Assembly (NCBI GenBank): GCA_029233965.1
Contig: JARGOP010000028.1
Coordinates: 1 to 51,357 of the forward strand
Origin: Verrucomicrobiales bacterium
GTDB taxonomy: Bacteria > Verrucomicrobiota > Verrucomicrobiia > Verrucomicrobiales > DEV007
Length of the DNA stretch: 51,357 nt
Direction: 5' to 3'
Position numbers and translations under genes: made by a program. Positions 41,798-51,352 of this stretch are shown piece after piece (within the stretch, counting starts at the first letter, position 1; every line of letters begins with the position of its first letter). Under the pieces are notes generated by a model that made no database searches, was not told the DNA's origin, and was given only the letters and a program-made list of their open reading frames with translations.

Positions 41798-42484
41798 CTA
41801 CCCCTTCACATCGGCTTTACGGATGGTCTCCTTGACGATTTTCGTCCACTCTTCGTAGCCGAATTTGCTGAGATGAAGTCCATCCTCAATGAACCACCTC
41901 GCCGGTGGGGCCCCATCCTGACCTTTCAGCATGGGGGCCGCGATATCAGCGAAGTGCCAGTAGTGATGCTTTTTGCAAAGAGCCGCGACGAGATCGTTGG
42001 CCTGTTTCATTTCCGGCCAGAGTTCCCACCGGGCCGCGCTGGGTTTAATGGCAATGTAGATCACCGGCACCCCGGGAAATTCTCCGGAAATCAAGGTGGC
42101 AAGCGTCTTGAAGTCTTCAGCTACTTCCGCCGGACTGAGTCCTTTGTTGATGTCGTTGTCGCCGGCATAGAGGACGATGGCGGCAGGCTCGTAGCGGGTG
42201 AAGAGCCGATCAAAATAGTGAATCGAGTCGGCGAGAGTGGAACCTCCGAACCCGTTATTCACGGTCGCGGCCTCCGGCCAGGAGGTACCGAGATCCCACA
42301 TGCGAATGCTCGAACTCCCCACGAACAGAAGGGTGTCTTTTTCGGGTGGCGAATCTGCATCTCTTGCTTCAAAAGCGGCAATGCTGGACTCCCATTTCAG
42401 GGGAGGCTTATCGGATCCCTCCTGTGCGGAAGCGTTGAGAGAGACAGTGAGAAGAGAGGCGAGGAGGAGTCGGGGGGAGATCAT
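41798..42484 (-). CDS. Secreted SGNH/GDSL-family hydrolase (second copy)
   Basis: I choose ATG 42484 because it starts a normal signal peptide (MISPRLLLASLLTVSLNASA, 20 residues); two in-frame starts lie further upstream (42508 and 42592). The mature protein has SGNH blocks in the variant form LLFVGSSSIRMW with presumed nucleophile Ser58, VNNGFGGSTLADS (75-87), YAGDNDINKG with Asn110, and EDGLHLSKFGY with the closing Asp/His. This subgroup (GSSSI in place of GDSL) is common in Verrucomicrobiota and Planctomycetota near polysaccharide-use genes. The substrate is unknown. Its divergent neighbour is mgtE. Bases 41557-41797, between it and the glycosidase, show no gene I can support. Confidence 0.87.
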   Translation of the reverse strand: MISPRLLLASLLTVSLNASAQEGSDKPPLKWESSIAAFEARDADSPPEKDTLLFVGSSSIRMWDLGTSWPEAATVNNGFGGSTLADSIHYFDRLFTRYEPAAIVLYAGDNDINKGLSPAEVAEDFKTLATLISGEFPGVPVIYIAIKPSAARWELWPEMKQANDLVAALCKKHHYWHFADIAAPMLKGQDGAPPARWFIEDGLHLSKFGYEEWTKIVKETIRKADVKG

Positions 42485-42601
42485 TTCCCAGCAGGGTAAA
42501 AGCAACATCGTGGACTCTTCAACTCTGGAATGAGGCCATTTTCGGATTGCTTCAATTTCGTCAACTTGCGTTTTGAATCGCGACGACGACAATGGCGTCG
42601 T

Positions 42602-44014
42602 ATGGCTGAGGAGGAGACAGAGATTTCAGGAAGTGTCGAGGTGGAGGATATCCTGGATGCTTTCGAAAGCCATTCGCCTGAAAGGGTCCTCGAACGGGTG
42701 AGACAGGCACATCCCGGAGATATCGAGCAGGCCTTCGAGCGACTCGATGATCAGTCTCGCGAGGCGATCCTTGACCAGTTGCCTTCCAACGTTTTGGCGG
42801 AATGGGCCGATTATCTTCCTGCTGCGGACGTCGAGCGGAGACTGCATACCCTGCCCAAAGGGGAGCAGCGCGAAGTGCTCGATTCACTTTCCGATGACGA
42901 ACTGGTCGACCTCCTCCAGGAGATGGAGGAGAAAGATCGCCCGCAGTACATTGAGCTTCTCCCGGATGAAAAGCGCGAGGTTTCTGAAAACCTCATGCAG
43001 TATCCCGAGGAGACTGCCGGTGGCCGGATGACGATGGCGATGGCCACGATTCCGGTTGGCCTGACGGTGAAAGAGGCACTGGATGAGCTTCGGGCGATCA
43101 AGGAGGAAGCCGAGTTGCTCAGTCGCATTTACGTCCTCGACAGCGAACGCCGCATCACGGGTAAGGTCCGGATGCGGGATCTCGCTTTCAGCACCTGGGA
43201 TACCCCGATTGCGGATCTCATGGACAGCGATCAGCTCTCGATCCATGCGATGGAGGATCAGGAGGAGGCTGCGCAAATGATCGCCCGGTACGACCTCGTC
43301 GCGCTTCCCGTGGTTGATGATGAAAACCGCCTCGTTGGAGTCATCACTCACGATGACGCGCTCGAGATTCTTGAGGAGGAGTCCACCGAGGACATGGAGA
43401 AAATCTCCGGTATTGGTGGTGAACGTGGCGACTTTGCCTACCTCCAGATGTCGGTGTTTTCGCATTTCAAGCGCCGGGCCGGGTGGGTTGTGATCCTTGC
43501 TTTTCTTGCCCTGACGTCCGGATGGGTCCTCTTGAAGTACGAAGATGTTCTCACCGCGGTTTTCCTCCTCGCGCTGTATCTGCCGATGGTCGTTGCGGCG
43601 GGGGGGAATACCGGCGCGCAGTCAGCGACCATGGTCATTCGCGCCATGTCTCTCGGGGAACTGGATACCCGTGAGTTTGGAAGGGTTGTCTGGAAAGAGT
43701 CCCGCATTGGAGCTTTGTTAGGAGGCATGCTCGGCGTGCTGGTCGCGCTTCAGGTTTGCTTCTTTCTCCCTGATTTCCTGCTTCCGGAGTCACTGGATCT
43801 GGGGAATTTCAGCATGTTCGACGTCGCCGCAGTGGTCGGTCTCGCGATTGCGGCACAGGTTTTCTCCTCGACCCTGATCGGGGCGATTCTTCCCATCGGA
43901 GCGCGGGCCGCGAAACTTGACCCCGCTGTCGTCGCTTCTCCGGCGATCACCACGATTGTTGATGTCAGTGGCGCCGTGATCTTTTTCACGCTCGCGAAGA
44001 TGTTTTTCTTTTAG
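42602..44014 (+). CDS. mgtE: MgtE-type magnesium transporter
   Basis: From ATG 42602 the protein has 470 residues, close to typical MgtE; an upstream start at 42530 would add 24 unrelated residues. Domain order is standard: the helical N-domain (LPSNVLAEWADYLPAADVER, LSDDELVDLLQEMEEKDR), two CBS domains with MTMAMATIPVGLTVKEALDE and ARYDLVALPVVDDENRLVGV, a connecting helix, and five membrane helices. VVAAGGNTGAQSATMVIRAM is the pore-lining signature, and the helix near the end carries the conserved Asp of the permeation path (KLDPAVVASPAITTIVDVSG). In the family the acidic N-domain and CBS domains sense internal Mg and close the channel. The HIT gene starts 43 bases downstream. Confidence 0.95.
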   Translation: MAEEETEISGSVEVEDILDAFESHSPERVLERVRQAHPGDIEQAFERLDDQSREAILDQLPSNVLAEWADYLPAADVERRLHTLPKGEQREVLDSLSDDELVDLLQEMEEKDRPQYIELLPDEKREVSENLMQYPEETAGGRMTMAMATIPVGLTVKEALDELRAIKEEAELLSRIYVLDSERRITGKVRMRDLAFSTWDTPIADLMDSDQLSIHAMEDQEEAAQMIARYDLVALPVVDDENRLVGVITHDDALEILEEESTEDMEKISGIGGERGDFAYLQMSVFSHFKRRAGWVVILAFLALTSGWVLLKYEDVLTAVFLLALYLPMVVAAGGNTGAQSATMVIRAMSLGELDTREFGRVVWKESRIGALLGGMLGVLVALQVCFFLPDFLLPESLDLGNFSMFDVAAVVGLAIAAQVFSSTLIGAILPIGARAAKLDPAVVASPAITTIVDVSGAVIFFTLAKMFFF

Positions 44015-44057
44015 GAATCCCGTTGAGAACGCGGCGATCCGTGGCCAGACTGCGGAA

Positions 44058-44486
44058 ATGCCGACGATTTCAGAACGACTGCTCAGCAGCGCCATCCACA
44101 TCGGGGAAATGCCTTCGGGTTCCCTGTTGCTCATGGCCAATGCTCACTACCCCTGGTTTTTGATCGTGCCCTGCGGTGAGTTTGTGGAGTGGATCGATAT
44201 TCCGACGGAGACGCAGCAGCGGATGCTAACTGATATCAATTCACTGTCGCAGTTTTTGCTCCATGATTCTGCTTTGAAGGTCGGGAAGATCAACATCGGG
44301 GCGATCGGAAATATTGTGCCGCAATTTCATCTTCACATCGTGGGTCGCCACACGGAAGATCCGGCCTGGCCGGGCCCGGTCTGGGGGCACCCGGAACATC
44401 GCGACTATGCCGGCGGTGAAATGGAGGCCCTGGTCGAACGGCTTACGAATTCAGTCAGCGATTTTCAGAATGCCGGAATCCGCTGA
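44058..44486 (+). CDS. HIT-family nucleotide hydrolase or transferase
   Basis: This 142-residue protein has the HIT-fold end: [20 protein letters not shown] (about 80-99) and [17 protein letters not shown]. The active-site triplet reads Q-F-H-L-H where most HIT proteins have H-x-H-x-H, so Gln replaces the first His; this variant is regular in the branch whose members end in AWPGPVWG. The middle His is the presumed nucleophile. The family acts on dinucleoside polyphosphates or other nucleotide phosphoesters; the substrate is unknown. It overlaps the next gene (44470) by 17 bases, so the two are probably co-translated, perhaps with mgtE as one transcript. Confidence 0.87.
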   Translation: MPTISERLLSSAIHIGEMPSGSLLLMANAHYPWFLIVPCGEFVEWIDIPTETQQRMLTDINSLSQFLLHDSALKVGKINIGAIGNIVPQFHLHIVGRHTEDPAWPGPVWGHPEHRDYAGGEMEALVERLTNSVSDFQNAGIR

Positions 44487-45702
44487 ATCCGAAGGGCGTC
44501 TCCCGCGCTTGAAACTTTCCCTGCGCCCGACCGCGGAGTCCATCGTGAGGGGCGGGCATCCCTGGGTGTATTCGGAGAGCATCCGGAAACAAAACCGGGA
44601 AGGGGAGGCCGGAGAAATCGCGGTGATTTACGACCGGAAGGACAAGTTTCTCGCCCTGGGCTTTTATGATCCTGACTCCCCGTTGCGCGTTCGCATTCTG
44701 CATGTCGGCAAACCGGTGAAACTGGATCACGTCTGGTGGGAGGAGAAGTTGGCGGAAACGCTCGCAATCAGAGCGCCACTTCTAAGCGAGTCCACGAACG
44801 GGTTGCGGCTCATCAACGGGGAGAGCGACGGATGGCCCGGGCTTGTCATGGACCGCTACGGCGCAACGCTCGTGCTCAAGCTCTACACGCCGACCTGGAT
44901 GGGGCTGCTTGATCTGTTAGGGCCGATGATTGTGGCTCATCTGAGTCCGGAACGAATCGTTCTGAGAATGAGCCGGAATCTGCAGTCATGGGTTTCTAAA
45001 AACGGCGGTCCCGGGGATGGAGAACTGTTGCACGGGCCTGAACCGGGTGGCGTCGTTGTCTTTCTCGAAAACGGGCTCCGCTTTGAGTCGGATGTTCTCC
45101 GTGGTCAGAAGACGGGCTTCTTTCTCGACCAGCGTGAGAACCGCCAACAGGTTGGGGAACTCTCAGAGGGCCGCGACGTCCTGAATGCGTTCAGCTTCTC
45201 GGGCGGATTCTCGCTTTATGCGGCGAGAGGCGGCGCAAAGTCGGTCACAGATCTCGATATCAGCGGGCATGCCCTCGCGGCTGCGGGGAGAAATTTTGCG
45301 CTGAACAAAGACGATCCAAAGGTCGTGGCGTGTCGACACGAAGTGATCAAAGACGATGTGTTCCAGTGGGTCGAAAAGGCGGGGTCAGCGAGCTTTGATC
45401 TCGTCGTGATGGATCCCCCCTCACTCGCGAAACGGGAAGCAGAAAGGGGACGGGCGATCGAGGCCTATGCGAAGCTGAATGCGCAGGCAATTCGACTCCT
45501 GCGACCCGGCGGGGTTCTCGTCGCGGCCTCCTGCTCGGCACATGTGAGCGAGGATGAATTTTTTCATGCCGTGAGATCAACGGCGAAGCGGTCGGGGCGT
45601 TCTTTCGAAGAACTCGGAACGCGACTCCACGCGCCGGATCACCGGGCGACCTTTCCGGAGGCGCAATACTTGAAGTGCATTTTCCTGCAGTTTGCGAAGT
45701 AG
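44470..45702 (+). CDS. Class I SAM-dependent rRNA methyltransferase (RlmI-like)
   Basis: The start is ATG 44470, inside the HIT gene. The 410-residue protein has an N-terminal PUA-like RNA-binding part ([20 protein letters not shown], residues 16-35), an EEHAD-like central region and a Rossmann methyltransferase domain. Motif I is [20 protein letters not shown], motif II follows with VTDLDIS, motif IV is [12 protein letters not shown], and the late motif is [16 protein letters not shown] with a Cys. [14 protein letters not shown] is a strong RlmI-type string. RlmI methylates a cytosine (m5C) in 23S rRNA; which site is hit here is not shown by sequence. It is convergent with ffh, 17 bases from its stop. 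Confidence 0.9.
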   Translation: MPESAESEGRLPRLKLSLRPTAESIVRGGHPWVYSESIRKQNREGEAGEIAVIYDRKDKFLALGFYDPDSPLRVRILHVGKPVKLDHVWWEEKLAETLAIRAPLLSESTNGLRLINGESDGWPGLVMDRYGATLVLKLYTPTWMGLLDLLGPMIVAHLSPERIVLRMSRNLQSWVSKNGGPGDGELLHGPEPGGVVVFLENGLRFESDVLRGQKTGFFLDQRENRQQVGELSEGRDVLNAFSFSGGFSLYAARGGAKSVTDLDISGHALAAAGRNFALNKDDPKVVACRHEVIKDDVFQWVEKAGSASFDLVVMDPPSLAKREAERGRAIEAYAKLNAQAIRLLRPGGVLVAASCSAHVSEDEFFHAVRSTAKRSGRSFEELGTRLHAPDHRATFPEAQYLKCIFLQFAK

Positions 45703-45719
45703 TGCCAGATCAGAGAAGG

Positions 45720-47057
45720 CTAAAACGGCAAACCACCGCCACGTCCGCCGCCCATTTGTTTCATCATCTGACTCATCTTGCCTTTGTTGCGCATCATCTT
45801 GCGCATCTGGCCGAACTGCTTGAGAAGCGAATTCACCTGCGGCACGCTCGTGCCGCTGCCGGCCGCGATGCGTTTGCGTCGTGAGGCCTTGATGATCTCA
45901 GGCCGTGTCCGCTCTTTCGGCGTCATGGAGAGAACGATCGCCTCGACGTGCTTCATGCGCTTTTCGTCGAGGTCGACGCCTTTCATTTTATCGCCCATCC
46001 CGGGGATCATGCCCATGATCGATCCGAGCCCGCCCATCTTGTTCATCATGCGGATCTGGGAGAGGAAATCGTCGAAGTCGAAGCTCTTCTTCTTCATCTG
46101 CTCCGCCATCCGCAGCGCTTCCTCTTCGTCGAAGGCTTCGGCGGCTTTTTCGACGAGTCCGACGACGTCACCCATGCCGAGGATGCGGCCGGCCATGCGG
46201 TCGGGAACGAAAGCTTCGAAGTCGGAGAGCTTTTCACCAATACCGGCAAATTTGATGGGCTGACCGGTGACGGACCGCATCGAGAGGGCGGCACCGCCGC
46301 GGGCATCACCATCGAGCTTGGTGAGGATCAAACCGGAAAGCCCGATCGCTTCGTTGAAGGTCTGTGCGACACTCACCGCCTGCTGGCCGGTCGCGGAGTC
46401 GGCGACGAGTAGGGTCTCCTTCGGCTTGAGAAATTCGTGGAGCGATTTCAACTCGCCAATAAGCGCCTCGTCGATTTCCTGACGTCCCGCTGTATCAAAA
46501 ATGAGGACTGTGCCTCCCTGGTCGTCCGCCCATTTCAGCGCCGCTTTTGCGACCTTGAGCACATCCGTTTCCCCGGGCTCCGGCTGAAACACGGGGATAT
46601 CGATCTGTTTGCCGAGAGTCACGAGCTGCTCGACCGCGGCAGGGCGATAAAGGTCACAGGCCACGAGAAGAGGGCGTCGGCCTTCTTTGCGAAGATGCAG
46701 GGCGAGCTTCGCGGAAGTGGTCGTTTTACCGGCTCCGTTCAGTCCCACGAGGAGAAGTCTCGCGGGCGGATTCAGGTCGAGGGGAGCGGCATCGCCTCCG
46801 AGGAGCGCGGCGAGTTCGTCGTTGAAAATCTTAACGATTTGCTGACCGGGCTTGATGCTTCGCATCACCGTTTCCCCCATCGACTGCTCCTTGACCCGGG
46901 CGATGAAATCCTTGGCCACGGAGAACTCGACGTCCGCTTCGAGGAGAGCCAGTCGGACTTGTCGAAGGGCGTCGGAGATATTCTTTTCGCTGAGCTTGCC
47001 GTGACCCCGCAGTTTCTTGAAGGTTTCCTGCAGGTTGTCGGAGAGGGAGTTGAACAT
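45720..47057 (-). CDS. ffh: Signal recognition particle protein Ffh
   Basis: I place the start at ATG 47057, where the N-domain begins (FNSLSDNLQETFKKLRGHGK); 445 residues is normal. The GTPase motifs are all there: G1 GLNGAGKTTTSAKL, the DLYRPAAVEQL insertion, G3 FDTAGRQEIDEALIGEL, and G4 TKLDGDARGGAALSM. The Met-rich M-domain follows, with MGGLGSIMGMIPGMGDKM and the RNA-binding RRKRIAAGSGTSVPQVNSLL (20 residues). Ffh binds 4.5S RNA and signal sequences of membrane proteins as they leave the ribosome and delivers them to FtsY. No 4.5S RNA gene was recognised in the window. The gene lies 29 bases downstream of a deacetylase gene on the same strand. Confidence 0.96.
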   Translation of the reverse strand: MFNSLSDNLQETFKKLRGHGKLSEKNISDALRQVRLALLEADVEFSVAKDFIARVKEQSMGETVMRSIKPGQQIVKIFNDELAALLGGDAAPLDLNPPARLLLVGLNGAGKTTTSAKLALHLRKEGRRPLLVACDLYRPAAVEQLVTLGKQIDIPVFQPEPGETDVLKVAKAALKWADDQGGTVLIFDTAGRQEIDEALIGELKSLHEFLKPKETLLVADSATGQQAVSVAQTFNEAIGLSGLILTKLDGDARGGAALSMRSVTGQPIKFAGIGEKLSDFEAFVPDRMAGRILGMGDVVGLVEKAAEAFDEEEALRMAEQMKKKSFDFDDFLSQIRMMNKMGGLGSIMGMIPGMGDKMKGVDLDEKRMKHVEAIVLSMTPKERTRPEIIKASRRKRIAAGSGTSVPQVNSLLKQFGQMRKMMRNKGKMSQMMKQMGGGRGGGLPF

Positions 47058-47086
47058 GGGAATAAATGGAAAAGTGTGGCGGTGTG

Positions 47087-48442
47087 CTAGAGCGAGGCAG
47101 TCGGGGAATTCTCCGGCTGGGTTTCCTCCCCAGGGGGGAGCGCTTCGTTCGATCCCGGCAAGGTGGCATCCGAAGAGAGGTAATCTGCGATGCGCTTGAC
47201 CTGGAAACCCCAGCCGATTGTTTCGTACTCGTCGTTGCCGTCGTGTTTGAAGCTGACCTGAACGCCGCACTGTTCGAGACGGAGTCGCTGGGGAATCTGG
47301 TAGGTGACGAACCCGGTCGCGGCGTCATATCGGTGAGGGACCTTGCCGAATCCTGAAACGCGCATCGTGATGCTCTCGACGTCGAGCGCGGTGAGTTGAG
47401 AGAGGTCGACCTCGATAAGGGGAAGACGGTTCCCGATCACGGATCCGTCGAGCGGCTTCACGGTGACGAGCGGGGCCTCCGTTTCACCCTCCTCTGTTTT
47501 CGTGGCGGTCATCAGCTTTCGACCGGAGGAGGTGACCTTGCCGCCGCCGAAATTGATGGCGGGTTCGAAGTTCGCGAGGGTCGTGCCGTGAACGATGTAA
47601 CGGCCAATCTCCATGTCTTCGACATCCCAGACCGTCTTCTTTCCGTTCACGGTGAAGCAGGCCTCATAACCGACCTCTTTCGCGAGCTCGATGACGCGGT
47701 CATTGTAGATACCGTAGGGGTAGGCGAAGGTTTTGATCACCGCCCCGGTGTCGCCGAAGTTCTCGACGAGGAAACGGTGCGATTCTTCGAGCTCTTCGAG
47801 GATCCATTTGTCGTAGGCCTCATTTGATCGTCCGCCCCGACTCGACATGTTCCGGTGACTCAGGGAGTGACTGGAAATCGTTCCTCCATTCGCCGCGAGT
47901 TCGCGGATCTCGTCATGCGTCATGGAACGACCGCCCACACCAATGTAGTTTTTGTAAAGAAAGACGGTAAACGGATAGCCAAATTCCTTGAATACATCGA
48001 GAGCGAGAGTGTGAGTTGCCTTCCAGCCGTCATCGATCGTGATCATGACGCATTCCGCGGGAATGTCGGCTTTGCCTTGCTTCCAATCGAGGAACTGACG
48101 CATGCTGATTACCGGAAGATCCGCGTCTTTGATCGCCTGCATCTGGCGGCGGAAATCCTCGATGTTGAGAATCATGTCATTGTTGGATTCGCCCTCGGTA
48201 AAGTCGTGGTATCCGAGGATGCCAACCCGGGCCTCTTTGTTCACGATCGGCTCCATCGCCACGGGCTCGGGGGGAGGGGGAATGTCTTCGGGCGAAATCG
48301 CCACGACCTCTTCGACCGGTTCGCGATCGAGGGCTTCTTTGAGCGAATTCAGAACCGGGGCCGCTTTCTCGCAGCCGGAGAGGATGACGGAAAGGGCGAG
48401 GATGGCGGGGAGGGAGAATGATCGGAAAAGGCCGCGCTTCAT
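47087..48442 (-). CDS. Polysaccharide deacetylase-family lipoprotein
   Basis: The 451-residue protein has a signal peptide with lipobox VILSGC (Cys24) and an acidic Pro linker. The NodB-type domain (about 73-290) has GILGYHDFTEG, the catalytic TIDDGWKATHTL (Asp138/Asp139), the metal-binding SSHSLSHRN (His193 and His197) and FAYPYGIYNDRVIELA. The His-Asp arrangement is that of zinc-dependent carbohydrate de-N-acetylases of family CE4. The C-terminal 150 residues look like a beta-sandwich (VEVDLSQLTALDVESITMRV outline) and may help in binding. It probably acts on peptidoglycan or an exported polysaccharide from the outer face of a membrane. It is followed by ffh with only 29 bases between. Confidence 0.88.
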   Translation of the reverse strand: MKRGLFRSFSLPAILALSVILSGCEKAAPVLNSLKEALDREPVEEVVAISPEDIPPPPEPVAMEPIVNKEARVGILGYHDFTEGESNNDMILNIEDFRRQMQAIKDADLPVISMRQFLDWKQGKADIPAECVMITIDDGWKATHTLALDVFKEFGYPFTVFLYKNYIGVGGRSMTHDEIRELAANGGTISSHSLSHRNMSSRGGRSNEAYDKWILEELEESHRFLVENFGDTGAVIKTFAYPYGIYNDRVIELAKEVGYEACFTVNGKKTVWDVEDMEIGRYIVHGTTLANFEPAINFGGGKVTSSGRKLMTATKTEEGETEAPLVTVKPLDGSVIGNRLPLIEVDLSQLTALDVESITMRVSGFGKVPHRYDAATGFVTYQIPQRLRLEQCGVQVSFKHDGNDEYETIGWGFQVKRIADYLSSDATLPGSNEALPPGEETQPENSPTASL

Positions 48443-48587
48443 GGACTCGGGGGCAAATGGGGACCTCCTAATATAGAACGGGCCTCGACCGATTCAAACC
48501 GCGATTTGGGGAGGGAATCCGGTTCAATGCCATTTGCGTAAGCCGACGCGTTGGCTTATGAATGAACAACCAGTAACCCCGACTATT

Positions 48588-48968
48588 ATGGCAGAACAAA
48601 ATCTCGAAATCACCGCTTACCTGAAGACTTTTTGTGGCTGGAGCGAAGGCGTCCGCGCGATCTTTCGCAAATACGATCTCGAATACACCGAGAAGGATAT
48701 CATCAAGAACCCCGCTCTCCGCTGGGAGATGGAGCAGAAAAGTGGTCAGCCCCTTTCGCCCTGTGTCGAAATCAACGGCCAGATGCTCGCTGATGTGAGC
48801 GGCGAGGAGGTCGAAGCGTGGTTGATCGAAAACAACCTTCTGAACAAAAGCGAAGAAGCTCCCGACGCGCCGATCGACTCGGCCTGCACTGACGAGCAGC
48901 ACGCGGCGATGGAAGCTGAATTTCGCATGAATGCAGGCGGCACGCCGAACGTGCGCATCATCGAGTAA
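48588..48968 (+). CDS. Glutaredoxin-fold protein with CGWS active site
   Basis: From ATG 48588 the protein has 126 residues; in-frame starts at 48558 (ATG) and 48534 (TTG) would add residues with no visible function. The thioredoxin-fold active site is TFCGWS with Cys16, similar to monothiol glutaredoxins (CGFS). The cis-proline segment is LSPCVEINGQ (57-66), followed by LADVSGEEVEAWL, which matches the glutathione-binding region. A Cys-containing C-terminal tail of about 45 residues follows, unusual for glutaredoxins. Monothiol forms often handle iron-sulfur clusters or glutathione mixed disulfides; which applies here is open. parB starts 30 bases after its stop. Confidence 0.82.
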   Translation: MAEQNLEITAYLKTFCGWSEGVRAIFRKYDLEYTEKDIIKNPALRWEMEQKSGQPLSPCVEINGQMLADVSGEEVEAWLIENNLLNKSEEAPDAPIDSACTDEQHAAMEAEFRMNAGGTPNVRIIE

Positions 48969-48998
48969 TTGCGGATCGCCACCTACGCATTTCTCCTT

Positions 48999-49916
48999 AT
49001 GCCTCCGGCAAAGACACCCAGAAAAGGGCTCGGGAAGGGCCTCAACGCCCTCATCAAAGCTCCGGGCGCAGTTCCCGTCGAGTCAACCGGAAAGGCTGAA
49101 TCGACCGATTCGGGCGAACGGGTTCTCCGGGTCGCGCTCGATGAAGTCGTGCCTTCGCCTTTGCAGCCGCGGAAGCGGTTTCACGAGGAGAATCTCGACG
49201 AGCTTGTCGAATCAATTCGTGAGCATGGGGTCATCCAGCCTCTCGTCGTCCGCGAGGTCGATGGAAAATATGAGCTTATCGCGGGGGAGCGCCGCTGGCG
49301 TGCCTCCACCAAGCTGGGGCTCGAAGAAGTGCCCATCATTCTGCGCGATGCCTCAGATCGTGATGTGCTCGAAATGGCGCTCATCGAGAACCTCCAACGT
49401 GAGGATCTCGATCCCCTCGAGGAAGCGGAAGCCTACTCGAGGCTCGCCAAAGATTTCGGCCTCAAGCAGGATGAAATTGCCCAACGGGTCGGCAAAAACC
49501 GGGCCACCGTTTCGAATGCCATCCGTCTCCTTGATCTCGACGAACAGGTGCAGACTCTTGTCTCGCGAAAGATGCTGAGCCAGGGGCACGCGAAGGCGAT
49601 CCTCGGGCTGAAGACGAAAGCGGAGCAGCGGATGCTCGCTGACATGGTCGTTCGCAAATCGCTGAACGTTCGTGAGACCGAGAAGCTTGTCTCGGAGCAG
49701 ATCAACGGCAAGACGACAACGAAGGCGCCGAAGAAGAGCAAGGTTTCTCCGCAGGCCGAAGCCTACCTGCGCCAGATTCAGGACGAGCTTCGCAGCCGGT
49801 ACTCGACCAATATCGCGATCCAGCATTCCGACAAAAAGGGGAAGATTGAGATCGAATACTATGGCAACGAAGATCTCAGCCGGATCCTCGAGCTGATGGG
49901 CGTGATCCTCGACTGA
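48999..49916 (+). CDS. parB: ParB/Spo0J-family chromosome partition protein
   Basis: The start is ATG 48999 (305 residues), where the ParA-interacting N-terminus begins (KTPRKGLGKGLNALIK, a classic ParB opening). The N-domain has PLQPRKRFHEENLDELVESI, IQPLVVREVDGKYELIAGER and RRWRASTKLGLEEVPII, which includes the nucleotide-binding ParB box. MALIENLQREDLDPLEEAEA and the helix-turn-helix LKQDEIAQRVGKNRATVSNA follow. The C-terminal dimerisation part is intact. ParB loads at parS sites near the origin and works with ParA and SMC. No parA gene is in the window; I saw no convincing parS match. An M28-type peptidase gene starts one base after its stop. Confidence 0.95.
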   Translation: MPPAKTPRKGLGKGLNALIKAPGAVPVESTGKAESTDSGERVLRVALDEVVPSPLQPRKRFHEENLDELVESIREHGVIQPLVVREVDGKYELIAGERRWRASTKLGLEEVPIILRDASDRDVLEMALIENLQREDLDPLEEAEAYSRLAKDFGLKQDEIAQRVGKNRATVSNAIRLLDLDEQVQTLVSRKMLSQGHAKAILGLKTKAEQRMLADMVVRKSLNVRETEKLVSEQINGKTTTKAPKKSKVSPQAEAYLRQIQDELRSRYSTNIAIQHSDKKGKIEIEYYGNEDLSRILELMGVILD

Positions 49917-49917
49917 G

Positions 49918-50934
49918 ATGGGTTCCGGTTTCATGAAACCTCCGGTCCTGATTGCCTGCTGTTTGCTTGGCCTGTCACTCACCGCCTGTTCGGAGCAGCG
50001 CGTCCCGTTTGATCCCGCAAACGCTCTTGAGAAAGAGGTTTCAGGACAGAATGCCTATGATCATGTCAAAGCACTGGTCGAATTCGGCCCGCGGCCTGCC
50101 GGTTCCAAAGCACTGGAGCGATCCCGGCTTTATCTGATCGAGGAACTCGCCGCGCTGGGATGGGAGACCACGCGTCAGACCTTCAAAACGCAGACCCCTC
50201 AGGGTGAAATCGAGTTCACCAATCTCCGGGCCCGCTTTGGTGAGGACCGGTGGGATGAGAAAGTCTCCGGGCTGCTCTGTTCTCACTACGACACAAAATT
50301 CTACACGCGCTTTGAGTTCGTCGGGGCGAACGACGCCGGCTCCAGCACCGGGTTGCTCGTCGAGTTGGCGCGCGTCCTTCAGGGCCGTCCCGGGTTGGCG
50401 AAGGAACTGGAGTTGGTCTTCTTCGACGGGGAGGAAGCTTTCGGACCGAACATCACCCCGCGCGACGGGCTCTACGGGAGTAAGCACTACGCCAAAGAGA
50501 TGCTCATGACGCCGGATTTGATTCCCGGCTGGGGCCTGCTTCTCGACATGGTGGGGGACAAGGATCTCAAGATCCGCGCCGGAGTCCAGATTCCCCGCTC
50601 ATCGATTCAGGATCTCGCGAAGGCCCGTACCGAAGGCTATGTTGTCGACATGGAGGCGGTGCAGGCGTCCATCGGGGAACTCTCACGGGACCTTCTCTCC
50701 GCCGCCGAGGATCTCGATGTGAGGAAGGAAGTGGGCATCAGTCCTGATTACATCATCGACGATCACATTCCGCTGAACGTCATCGCCGGAATTCCGACCA
50801 TCGATCTCATTGATTTTGATTATCCCTACTGGCACACCCCGGGCGACACACTCGACAAGATCAGTGCCGAGAGTCTCGCGATCAGTGGAAGGGTCACGCT
50901 CCAGCTGGTGGAGAAGTATCTCTTGGGGCGATAG
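49918..50934 (+). CDS. M28-family peptidase or glutaminyl-cyclase-like lipoprotein
   Basis: The 338-residue protein has a signal peptide ending in lipobox GLSLTAC (Cys24). Zinc ligands can be assigned by order: SHYDTK with His123, GANDAGSS with Asp139, FFDGEEAFG with the Glu pair (172-173), LLLDMVGD with Asp210, and YPYWHTPGDT with His306. The residues VGANDAGSS, DGEEAFG and WHTPGDT match the group that contains M28 aminopeptidases and secreted glutaminyl-peptide cyclotransferases; GSKHYAK and the Asp/Trp positions tilt toward the cyclase-like side, though the evidence does not settle it. It should act at a membrane facing the periplasm. The start ATG 49918 is separated from the parB stop by one base. 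Confidence 0.85.
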   Translation: MGSGFMKPPVLIACCLLGLSLTACSEQRVPFDPANALEKEVSGQNAYDHVKALVEFGPRPAGSKALERSRLYLIEELAALGWETTRQTFKTQTPQGEIEFTNLRARFGEDRWDEKVSGLLCSHYDTKFYTRFEFVGANDAGSSTGLLVELARVLQGRPGLAKELELVFFDGEEAFGPNITPRDGLYGSKHYAKEMLMTPDLIPGWGLLLDMVGDKDLKIRAGVQIPRSSIQDLAKARTEGYVVDMEAVQASIGELSRDLLSAAEDLDVRKEVGISPDYIIDDHIPLNVIAGIPTIDLIDFDYPYWHTPGDTLDKISAESLAISGRVTLQLVEKYLLGR

Positions 50935-50977
50935 ATGCAGGGCATTCGAGGTGACGGTTTCTTTCAAGGGACCGTGA

Positions 50978-51352
50978 GGCGAACTCAACGGCTCCCAGCT
51001 CGAAGCCTGGCGCAAGTCCATCGAAGTGTTCTAGGGAGACGAAAGCACCCAGACCGAACCCGCTCTCTACCCCGAATCCGGGTCACCCGGGACACTCGAT
51101 CCGAACGCTATGGTCGAGATCAAAATCGGTGCCCTCACCCTTCACCATTCCCGGCAATGGGGGACTTGCTGGATCGCCCTTCATTGCCGGGACCTACTTC
51201 AACTCGATGACTTTTTTACTCCTCGGCTCGGCATCAGCGGCAAAGTCACCGACTGGGCTGCAGTCCTGAAAGTTCTTGTCTGCCACCGACTCATCGATTC
51301 GGGAAGCGAGTGGAGTTTAAGAAGTTTAAGAGACAGGCCCTGGGAAGTTTAA
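50978..51352 (+). pseudogene. Decayed IS1634-like transposase fragment
   Basis: In one frame the bases 50978-51319 read GELNGSQLEAWRKSIEVF, a TAG stop at 51032-51034, GDESTQTEPALYPESGSPG, then VEIKIGALTLHHSRQWGTCW, IALHCRDLLQLDDFFTPRLG and LKVLVCHRLIDSGSEWSL. The strings RQWG(A/T)CW, LLQLDDFF, VCHRLID and GSEWSL recur in transposases of the IS1634-type group. The fragment corresponds to the part before the catalytic DDE region. It lacks an N-terminus (TGA at 50975-50977), has an internal stop, and homology ends at GSEWSL where AGTTTAAG repeats begin. It is a remnant, not a working element; no terminal inverted repeats are seen. Confidence 0.65.
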
